Origin: Archivesica marissinica
Taxonomy: Eukaryota; Mollusca; Bivalvia; Venerida; Vesicomyidae
Direction: 5' to 3'
DNA: 64,000 nucleotides
NCBI GenBank assembly: GCA_014843695.1
Contig: CM026397.1
Span: forward strand, 48,933,217 to 48,997,216
Shown here: piece by piece, positions 56,620 to 64,000 of the stretch
Numbering within the stretch: position 1 is the first letter of the stretch
Layout of the letters: the number at the start of each line of letters is the position of its first letter
Made by a program: the position numbers and the translations under genes
Notes under the pieces: generated by a model
Seen by the model: only the letters and a program-made list of their open reading frames with translations
What the model was told of the DNA's origin: nothing
The model's database searches: none

Positions 56620-56680
56620 TAAATTATAAATTGTACTTGTATATAACAAATTGTTATATACAAGTACAATTTATAATTTA
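56620..56680. repeat. Perfect palindrome, 30-bp arms around one base
   Basis: The left arm ends CTTGTATATAACAA, one A follows, and the right arm begins TTGTTATATACAAG. All 30 positions pair. As DNA it can form a cruciform. Confidence 0.9.
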
Positions 56681-56807
56681 ATGTATGTATGATATAATTG
56701 TAATACTGTTATTGTAATTTTGTATACATTCTGAACATGTATTTTTAGAATTTATATCAAATGCTCATCTATATGGTGGTAATAAAGAATATATATGTAA
56801 TGGCATG

Positions 56808-57265
56808 CAGGCCCGTCGCTGGGCATACGCAAGTACGCACGTGCGTATCATTGGTCTCAGAAAATGAAAAAAATGAAAAAATGCAATAAAACCCCAGGGG
56901 GGTAGTAGGGATACATAGGCGCCGTGATGTGTGGAATGGTGGAATAATATAGCCCATTGCAAATATGGTGCATCTCGACATTTAGTGTGTGCTATTTTAC
57001 ATGCTTGTTTAATTGATAAGGGCGATAGATCATGTATATTATACATCTAGCCTTAATTTTTACCTTTATACGGATTGTCGTAAGAACTTTAGTCCTGTAC
57101 GTTACAACATGCACTGAAATGCAGGAAATTGCTTCCTCATTTCAAACAATTTCAGGGGAGGGGCATGCCCCCGGACCCCCCTAGCGTACTCGCTCGCTAT
57201 GATCACTCGACAAACAAGCATATTTGGCCGTGCGTATCATAAAAATAGCTCCAGCGACGGCCCTG
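56808..57265. mobile_element. Non-autonomous hAT-like element, 458 bp
   Basis: Ends CAGGCCCGTCGCTGG and CCAGCGACGGCCCTG are inverted (one mismatch), and GCATG is repeated directly at both flanks (56803-56807 and 57266-57270). CAGG ends with a short duplication point to the hAT group with 5-bp duplications. Inside are GCATGCCCCCGGACCCCCC and a motif like GTACTCGCTCGCTATGATCA shared with the element at 58348. No transposase. Confidence 0.7.
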
Positions 57266-57292
57266 GCATGTGATAACATTGTTCCGTAGAAA

Positions 57293-57625
57293 TTAAAACC
57301 CTTGCTTATTCCATTTAGCATTGATCAGCGTTATTTCATTTACGGTTGTTATAATAGGGTATGGTTGTCGAAAACGGGTCATTGCCCCTAGATTATGTTC
57401 GTGCATGAGAATATGCATGTCTGCATCGTACAGACTTCTAAGCACTTTTAGTTGGTGATTTAATGTCACGTTTCCCCAAATGTTGTTAGGAGGTAATTGT
57501 GCTCTGTCAAAGTGGATTTCAATGCTCAGTTGTTTTACGTACTTCATAATTCCTGATGATATTATGTCTGGTAGAGCCACCCATTCTTCTCCTTCAATGT
57601 CGATCTTCAGAATGTCTAATACTCT
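57293..57625 (-). CDS. METTL24-like methyltransferase, last exon
   Basis: Acceptor TTTCAG| at 57626-57627, 110 codons and TAA at 57293. It starts RVLDILKIDIEGEEWVALPD, the characteristic DIEG-E-W block of the Methyltransf_21 family of S-adenosylmethionine-dependent enzymes (METTL24 and relatives), where the Asp and Glu lie by the active site. The product's substrate is unknown. Phase 0 joins the exon at 59802. Confidence 0.75.
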   Translation of the reverse strand, partial: RVLDILKIDIEGEEWVALPDIISSGIMKYVKQLSIEIHFDRAQLPPNNIWGNVTLNHQLKVLRSLYDADMHILMHEHNLGAMTRFRQPYPIITTVNEITLINAKWNKQGF

Positions 57626-57651
57626 CTGAAAGAATATTAATAAAGAGTGTG

Positions 57652-57935
57652 TGTATGTGTGTTTTACGTTTATTTACCGTCGCTACCGGTTGCTCATATG
57701 AGCGATGCCTCCTGACGAGATAAGTCATTTTAGATTTTTCGGGGATAGTGCAATGAGACAGACAGAGACCCATTCCAGAGTCTCCTATGGTTCTTTTACG
57801 TGCACGGTGTAAATCACCGACACGAGACCTCGGTTTAAAGTCCCATCTGAAAGACTTAATTTTATTAGGGTCAGACGGGGAATCGAGCCTTTGACCCCTG
57901 GATTACCAGTACAGCGTGTTAATCACTGAATCTCA
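57652..57935 (-). mobile_element. SINE-A copy in a METTL24-like intron
   Basis: Complete from GTGTGTTTTACGTTTATTTA to CCAGTACAGCGTGTTAATCA. It ends 26 bases upstream of the acceptor of the last METTL24-like exon. Confidence 0.8.
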
Positions 57936-58061
57936 TCCATTTACGGTATCACAGAAACACATGGAGCACCTATCGCATCCGCACTACCACCGAGACACGC
58001 ATCCGATACGACGTAAACAGCCTGAGACGGACACTCCATGGATACAGATACGAATGCTGAC

Positions 58062-58322
58062 ACCTGTGATAAGTTAGAACACAGAACATCACCACGTGAC
58101 CTAGCTATTGAACGTGGTCGATACTTAAACACACATAGAGATGAACGAATATGTGCAAATTGTAACGCATTGATTGAAAATGAATATCATTTCCTTCTGA
58201 TCAATATGTCCAAAATATTCAATATTGCGATCATAATACATAAAACGCTACAATTACATCTGGCCAACAAAACAAACATTTACGAGTCATATGTGAACAA
58301 ACTCCAAAATTACTTTGAATAA
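58062..58322 (+). pseudogene. LINE reverse transcriptase, C-terminal remnant
   Basis: LAIERGRY ... RDERICANCNALIENEYHFLL shows the Cys-x-x-Cys and EYHFLL pattern found at the end of many non-LTR retrotransposon polymerases. Continues to a stop at 58320. No upstream part remains. Confidence 0.65.
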
Positions 58323-58347
58323 TCTTTGCAAATTCATTTACCATGCT

Positions 58348-58659
58348 CAGGCGCGTAGCTGCCATTAGGCCAAAAGGCCCGGGCCTGCACATCATTTTGA
58401 CCAAAAAAAATAAAATAGAATTGTTATTGCTTTTGATGCACATGTATAGCTAAGCAGAAGTGTATTGTCATGTTTATTTGTTATAAAAACATGTCCGAAT
58501 TTGTCTTTTAAATGCAGCAGAATGCGGGAAATTGCATCCTAAAAAACAAAAAAATCCGGGGGTGCATGCCCCCGGACCCCCTAGCAACCTCGTTCGCTAC
58601 GCTCACTCAACATTCTTTACCCGGGCCTGCACATAATTTGTCTCCTGGCTACGCCCCTG
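58348..58659. mobile_element. Non-autonomous hAT-like element, 312 bp
   Basis: CAGGCGCGTAGC at the left, GCTACGCCCCTG at the right, direct repeat ATGCT at both flanks (58343-58347, 58660-58664). Inside, GGCCCGGGCCTGCACAT occurs in direct repeat near both ends, and GCATGCCCCCGGACCCCCTA is shared with 56808-57265. Confidence 0.75.
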
Positions 58660-58788
58660 ATGCTAACCTGTTAAGAAATGTAACGTCGAAAAGTATGCTG
58701 TTATATGCCAATAGCATTGAAATATCCACTGGAATTATATGCTCTTTGCTAAAAATCCATGTATTGAACATGTTTGTACATGTATTTG

Positions 58789-58965
58789 CCCCCCCCCCCC
58801 CACCACACCACACCACCCCACCACACCACCACACCACCACACCACCACACCACACCACACACCACACACCACACCACCACACCACACCACACCACACCGC
58901 ACCACACCACACCACACACCACACCACACCACCACACCACACCACACACCACACCACACCACACA
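58789..58965. repeat. (C)n and CACCA/CACAC microsatellite
   Basis: Twelve or so C, then CACCACACCA and CACACCACAC units. All open frames here (His/Thr/Pro or Val/Trp/Cys-rich) are artefacts. Confidence 0.95.
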
Positions 58966-59254
58966 ATATGCAATACACTTGTTGAATTGAATTGAATAAA
59001 AAAGGATCTGCTTTATAAATGTGCTCAATGGTAAATAAACTGCATCACCATCAATATGACAACACTTATATAGTAACGTGTATTTTGTTTATTATAGTGT
59101 CACCCATTTTTAAAGGGCCAGCCATTTCTGACTTATGAGACACCTTTTTTACGAACATCAGTACTTCCCGAATCCTATGCTTGTATGCCAGGCTGGTAGG
59201 TAATCGGTAACCATTATTTAACTAGCTGGCGGCTCACCAACAGGCCATATCAGA

Positions 59255-59330
59255 ACGAATCCCTGAAGAGGTTCGAATCATCGACCTCCCGCTCCGTAAG
59301 CAGAGCCTTAACCACTAGGCCATAGAGACG
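59255..59330 (-). mobile_element. tRNA-like SINE end
   Basis: Minus strand: TCTATGGCCTAGTGGTTAAG (A-box), GATGATTCGAACCTC (B-box). Too irregular in the anticodon arm for a functional tRNA gene. Confidence 0.5.
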
Positions 59331-59454
59331 GTTAATATATTACGGCTATATATAAATTAACAAATTGCAAGGAAGAAAACAATATCTCACTGAAATAATG
59401 GCGTACGGTAGATAACCAATAACAAAAACAAATGTTTCGTTGTCATTTGATGTT

Positions 59455-59560
59455 ATAAGTCGCAGCTTAGGTCATATGGCGTCTATCCGGCAATCATTGC
59501 TAGAGGACGGCTCCGGGAAACATGTCAGACACGATCGGACACCCGGGTAGAGCAGTTTAC
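59455..59560 (-). mobile_element. SINE-D fragment
   Basis: GCAGCTTAGGTCATATGGCG, GCTAGAGGACGGCTCCGGG and ATCGGACACCCGGGTAGAG. Confidence 0.5.
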
Positions 59561-59613
59561 TAATGTTGCTAGAACTTGTTACCCAACCCATTTGGCATTT
59601 TATCACATATGAT

Positions 59614-59752
59614 GCAGGATCCGGTGATGTCTCAATGAAATAACTGTCGTGATAGCTCAGTGGTAGCGCGTTCGCTTCGTGTGCGAAAGGCCGGGAGTTC
59701 GAGCCCCGTTACGATTGTGCCCTTAGGCAAGGCATTTAAATTCCACATCTAG
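59614..59752 (+). mobile_element. Truncated SINE-B inside a direct duplication
   Basis: GCAGGATCCGGTGATGTCTC + AATGAAATAACT leads into the head GTCGTGATAGCTCAGTGGTA and TTCGCTTCGTGTGCGAAAGG. The same 95 or so bases, including the non-SINE lead, recur at 59999. The SINE body is cut at ATTCCACAT. Confidence 0.75.
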
Positions 59753-59801
59753 ATTGATTATATATGCAACATAAATAAATGAAGATGAAGAATGCACTTA
59801 C

Positions 59802-59943
59802 GTCAGTGTGGTTAAGTGATTTACGAATAGATGAAAGTGTTTCCATTTTCCAATTTCTCCATGTAGTATATGTCCGATTAGATATGCCCACTAGATGGAA
59901 GTGAATTCCACGAGGAACCATTTGGTTAGACGTTATAGGTGTA
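59802..59943 (-). CDS. METTL24-like methyltransferase, internal exon
   Basis: Between TTTCAG| and |GTAAGT, 142 nt, ending in phase 0 for the exon at 57625. Codes for PRGIHFHLVGISNRTYTTWR and SIRKSLNHTD. In this family the segment links the cofactor-binding part to the DIEGEEW block. Earlier exons are not seen up to 64000. Confidence 0.7.
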
Positions 59944-59998
59944 CTGAAACATATAAGCAAACTATTTCTATTCTGGATGATTAGACGCTAAGAAGATA

Positions 59999-60262
59999 GC
60001 AGGATCCGGTGATGTCTCAATGAAATAACTGTCGTGATAGCTCAGTGGTAGCGCGTTCGCTTCGTGTGCGAAAGGCCGGGAGTTCGAGTCCCGCTGGAGC
60101 CATTACGATTGTGCCCTTAGGCAAGGCAATTAAATTCCACATGCGTCTTCCCTCTCCCTCGTGGCGATGGGTTCCATCAGGAATGAGGTGTCGAGAGTGA
60201 TTAATAAAAGTTATAAGAACTTGTTTCGCAATCGAGCTAAACTAAATTTGAATAAACTAATG
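59999..60262 (+). mobile_element. SINE-B full-length copy (second half of the direct duplication)
   Basis: After the duplicated lead comes a complete head with a Thr-like CGT anticodon loop (TTCGC-TTCGTGT-GCGAA), body CCCTCGTGGCGATGGGTTCC and tail CGCAATCGAGCTAAACTAAA. Confidence 0.8.
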
Positions 60263-60297
60263 AAATAACAGTGTAGGGTAGATAACCAAACTGTTTC

Positions 60298-60620
60298 TTT
60301 GTTTTGGGGGTTTTAAGTCTCACAGCCAGATCAGATCACGTGGTGACTATCCAATCTAACAATCATTGCTAGAGGACGACCCCGGGCAGTATTTCAGGCG
60401 CGGTCCCCGGGCAGTATTTCAGGCGCGGTGCCGGGCAGTATTTCAGGCGCGGACCTTTCTACCCTTGTAGAACCATCGACCTTCCGCAGGCCAGCTGGAT
60501 GGCTTCCTCACTTGAAAGAAAGAATGCGACACCCCTTGAGGGATTCGAACATACACGGCGAAGGGGAAAATGATTTAATGTCAATGACCGTAACCACTCT
60601 GCAAGTAGGCCGTTGCCGGG
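60298..60620 (-). mobile_element. SINE-D copy with a triplicated segment
   Basis: CAGCCAGATCAGATCACGTG, GCTAGAGGACGACCCCGGG, GGATGGCTTCCTCACTTG and GAGGGATTCGAACATACACG (inverted B-box). CCGGGCAGTATTTCAGGCGC occurs three times in a row (60383-60452). Confidence 0.6.
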
Positions 60621-60723
60621 TTCATCACATGCTCAGTTTGGAAATATCCAGTAGGAAAGCGTGCTAGCATAGGCCACATACATATAAACTAACACTGAAA
60701 TAATATAGATTCGCTGTAATAAG

Positions 60724-60960
60724 ATTATCAACTCACAGATTAGCAATAGAAACAGGCAGGCGGGCATAACCATATACAATTCCAAAAAATGAAAGAAAAC
60801 GTGTGTACCGTCAAACGTTAGAAGACGAATTTCACTTTTTATTAGAATGTTCATTATTTTAGATCCCAATATATAAAGAAATATTTCTGGAAAAGACAAA
60901 CTATTCCAAAATTTGTTGAGTTGTCCTCTTCAGAAATTTCTTATATTTTGACCAAATTAG
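60724..60960 (+). pseudogene. LINE reverse transcriptase, C-terminal remnant with stops
   Basis: IPKNERKRVYRQ, TLEDEFHFLLECSLF and IYKEIF follow in one frame with two stops between. Same motif class as 58062-58322. Confidence 0.6.
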
Positions 60961-60999
60961 AGTTATTTGATTTGCTTTGCTTAAAATGTGTTAAGATAG

Positions 61000-61240
61000 T
61001 GTGGAAGTCATGATAGCGTTGTGGATAGGCATTCGCTTCAGGTGCGAACGGTCCGGAGATCGAGCCGTTACGAGTGTGCCCTTAGGCAAGGCATTTAAAT
61101 TCCACATTGCCTCTTCTCTCTCCTTCATGGCGATGGGTTCCACCAGGAATGAGGTCTCGAGAGTGATTAATATAATGTAACATAAGTTGAAAGAACTCGT
61201 TTCGCATTCGAGCTAAAATACATTTGTATAAACTAAAATA
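61000..61240 (+). mobile_element. SINE-B copy
   Basis: GTGGAAGTCATGATAGCGTT, TTCGCTTCAGGTGCGAACGG, TGTGCCCTTAGGCAAGGCAT, CACCAGGAATGAGGTCTCGA and TTTCGCATTCGAGCTAAAAT. Confidence 0.8.
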
Positions 61241-61297
61241 TGTTATATATTTGTGAGCTTTTGGGAATACTGCTTTCTATTTAAATAAAGTTCTCTA

Positions 61298-62902
61298 GAA
61301 AAAAGTTAAGCACCCCTGGATATTTTGGATGATTTTCCCCCTCTGATTATTCGAAATAGTTAAAGAAGGTACAATTATAGGAAGAGTAGGGTTTGCACGA
61401 TACGTTGTAACCAGTGATGTGTGACAGTTGTGATTGCATCGCTTGTGACATGCACGTGCAGCATGCTACCCTCGAGGATCACAAAAAGCAGTATGGACCA
61501 ACTGTATTTGTGGGTATTTAACGTACTGGGAAACGGGCATTTCAGCATAATCATTGAACATGGCACGGAGACGAGTGTCAATGGAGATTAGGAATCAGAT
61601 TATATGTATGCATTCCGCAGGAATGTCCTTTAAGGCGATAGGACGAACTCTGGGCTATCATTACACTGTTGTTAGCAGCTTGGTCCGGAAGCATGCGCAG
61701 ACCGGAAGGGCAATGGACCGTCCAAGGTCGGGAATACCTACTGTCACTACACCGCGAGAAGACAGGGATCTGATACGACTTGCTCGCTGAGAACCCTTCA
61801 GTACAAGTCCTCAGATGAGAAGACTGTGGTTACCAAATCGACCCATCAGCACCAGAACAGTCCGTAATCGTCTCAAAGCGGCAGGATTAAAGGCCAGAAG
61901 AGTCATTAAACGTCCCTTGTTAAGAGACCACCATAAACGTGCACGTTTGGCATGGTATTTGGCCAGACGATACTGGAATCTGAGGACCTGGAGGAAAATG
62001 CATTGGTCAGACGAATGTCGATTTTTACTGCACGTTACTGATGGACGTAGACGTGTTTGGAGACACAAGAACACAGCTTATACCCCCAGGAACATTCATC
62101 CAACTGTTGCGTATGGAGGTGGCTCTGTTATGGTGTGGGGATGCCTGTCCCATGATTGCAACCTGGATTTGGGAACCATCAGGGGCAACTTAACCGGAGC
62201 TCAGTACATCCGTGACGTCCTACAGCCAGTCGTTGTCCCACATTTCGACAACCACCCACTTGCTACACGACCTCAGTACATGTACGACAACGCCAGGCAT
62301 CACAGATCACGTGCCGTAGTGGATTTCATGAGGGCCAATGCAGTGACAACTCTACCCTGGTCAGCGGTAATCCCAGATCTGAATCCACTGGAGCATGTGT
62401 GGGACATTATAGGGCGGCGAATGCAGGCACGGAACCCCCCAGTACAGACTTTAGACCAGTTGGAAGCAGCTTTGCATGGTGAATGGATGTTATTGACCCG
62501 AGAACAGATCCGACGTTTGACTGGAAGCATGAGACGTAGGGTGGAGAGTGTCATCCGGGTACGTGGCGGGCCCATCAGGTACTGATTATTCTTACTGAAG
62601 ACGTACTCTGGTGTCTTCGAAGAACATGTTTATGTGACAATAGCAATGTTAACGCTCTTTCTGGGACTTGTCCATCCAAACTTTTGAGGGCTGTGTTTCA
62701 TGGTAAAAACAGTACTTGTGATAACATGATGTAATCTCTATTAAATTACAATCACAGCTAGCCATTGTTGCGCTTTAGTCTTGCCAGATGATTGTTCTTT
62801 CAGATGGCATTAGCTTTTTCGAGTATTTCAGGGCTATTGCGGATTATACATGCTTTTGCCATTCGACATTGTGAAAATATCCGGGGGTGCTTAACTTTTT
62901 TC
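61298..62902 (+). mobile_element. Tc1-like transposon, 1.6 kb
   Basis: The 29-bp ends, GAAAAAAGTTAAGCACCCCT + GGATATTTT, are inverted with one mismatch (61298-61326 and 62874-62902). TA precedes the left end; the right flank is a (TA)n run after TTTGTG, so the exact right border is unsure. Holds one transposase gene. Confidence 0.85.
61554..62585 (+). pseudogene. Tc1 transposase, DD34E, one in-frame TGA
   Basis: 343 residues in one frame, the normal length. N-terminal paired-like helix-turn-helix (IRNQIICMHSAGMSFKAIGR) binds the ends; the catalytic residues are Asp in HWSDECRF, Asp in YDNARHH and Glu in PLEHVWD, 34 residues apart. GGGSVMVWGCLS is the family's Gly-rich box. A TGA at 61788-61790 separates residues 1-78 from the rest; C-to-T change of a CGA codon would explain it. 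No other defect is visible, so the insertion is young. Confidence 0.88.
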
Positions 62903-62907
62903 TTTGT

Positions 62908-62921
62908 GTATATATATATAT

Positions 62922-62954
<33 letters not shown>

Positions 62955-63003
62955 CCATCCTATCGTATCTATTCTCATCCCATCCCATCCCATCCCATCC
63001 CAT
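62908..63003. repeat. (TA)n followed by (CATCC)n microsatellites
   Basis: TATATATATA with a CTATAA interruption, then five or six ATCCC units. Confidence 0.9.
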
Positions 63004-63051
63004 TAGTTTCCACGTATTTCATTGTATGTATCTAATTGTAATGAAATGTAT

Positions 63052-63337
63052 GAGTGTGTGTTTTACGTTTATTTATTGTCGCTACCGGTTGCCCATATGA
63101 GCGACGCCTCCTGAAGAGATTAGTCATGTTAGATATTTGGAGGATACAGACAGAGATCCATTCCAGAGAATCATCTGGTTCTTTTACGTGCTCGGTGTAC
63201 AGCAGCGACACGAAATCTCGGTTTAACGTCCCATCTGAATGACTGTTAATTTTATTAGGGTCAGACGGGGGATCGAACCTGCGATCCCTAGATTACCAGT
63301 TCAGCGTGTTAGCCACTGGACTACAGATCCGTCTGTG
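63052..63337 (-). mobile_element. SINE-A copy
   Basis: Complete, with a clean tRNA-like head (GATCGAACCTGCGATCCCTA, TACCAGTTCAGCGTGTTAGC). Confidence 0.8.
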
Positions 63338-64000
63338 TTTTAGAGGCATTAATTTAATTTTCTTTTATTTTGGCATCGAGCTATTGTAAGAGTTAGTATT
63401 ATTATTAGTATTCATGGAGTTAATAACTACCTTGGATCAAATGTGTGCACTTCGCATTTGAAGTTATGCATCACAGCTAACTCAAAATCAAACTGTAAAT
63501 TAGAACTGAAAAATACGAGTGACATGAATAAAACATACATAAACTGCAAATAACAATTGAAACAAAAATAAGCAACTGGAAGTCATAGATTAAATTAAAA
63601 TCAACTGGAAGGCATAGTTTAAATTAAAATCAGCTGGAAGTTAGGACTGATATTGATAACATATTTAAAAACATAAAACGGAACACAATTAATATAAAGC
63701 TTGAAATTACAACTGGCATGGAGAAACCTTAAACTACAGCCACATTAAAACAATCTGGAAAGTACAGCTGAAGGTAACATAAAATTGAAGCTATAACTGT
63801 AATGAACAAACTTACAACAACATTTGAACATAGAATTAGACATATCAGTTCTCTTACCGCCACTTGTTTCATATCGGCCTAGGTATCGACCCGAGGTAAC
63901 TTGATATCAGCTTGAGACCGAAGGTCTTTATTACTTTGATATGCATTTGAACATTTTGTAAACTAGCCACGTAATAAAGTCTTTAATACTTTGATATGCA
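63338..64000. other. AT-rich sequence, nothing recognised
   Basis: Loose recurrence of AACTGGAAG.CATAG and ATTAAAATCA (63570-63660) and of CTTTAATACTTTGATATGCA at the very end. No gene seen. Confidence 0.5.

Noticed and set aside
58649..59028. Cys/Val/Trp-rich and His/Thr/Pro-rich open frames
   Set aside because: Translations of a CACCA microsatellite.

Overview
This is a piece of an invertebrate nuclear genome, most likely a lophotrochozoan such as a bivalve mollusc (an inference from the gene types and from the dense tRNA-derived SINEs and MITEs; no single marker fixes the species). Two split host genes on the minus strand can be pieced together from GT-AG exons with matching phases. Everything else is repeats, apart from one large virus-like transposon.

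Layout. (1) 1-1800: palindromic MITEs, a 62-bp repeat built from a splice acceptor plus the start of an exon, and two exon-like blocks on the plus strand that I cannot name. (2) 1926-6800: 71/72-bp satellite. (3) 7378-41421, minus strand: a leucine-rich-repeat plus EF-hand gene resembling LRRC74A/B, with 11 exon calls. Its introns hold five large tandem arrays: 63 bp (12258-14570), 67 bp (17290-18305), 41/48 bp (18845-32150), 55 bp (32570-33775) and 119 bp (33800-35610). (4) 43473-44472: exactly 1000 Ns, an assembly gap. (5) 44473-about 56140: a very AT-rich Polinton/Maverick (adintovirus-like) element read entirely on the plus strand. It carries three related small acidic proteins, a packaging ATPase, basic core-like proteins, a chromodomain integrase of the F54H12.3 type, a two-helix membrane protein, two tandem penton-like proteins, a pVI-like protein, a major capsid protein of the F54H12.2 type and an adenain-like protease. 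No PolB is visible; the left end lies in or beyond the gap. (6) 56140-64000: two hAT-like non-autonomous elements with 5-bp target duplications, LINE reverse-transcriptase tails, two exons of a METTL24-like gene on the minus strand, more SINEs, and a Tc1 element (DD34E transposase with one in-frame stop, TIRs visible).

The strongest unusual signal is that several tandem arrays here are internal segments of transposable elements that have expanded in place. The 13.3-kb array is the middle of one SINE, whose two ends still flank it. The 63-bp array grew from the tRNA end of another copy of the same SINE. Two MITE families show unexpanded and expanded copies side by side. In the Polinton, the integrase, both pentons, the capsid and the protease are each broken by a single frame slip and none by a substitution stop.
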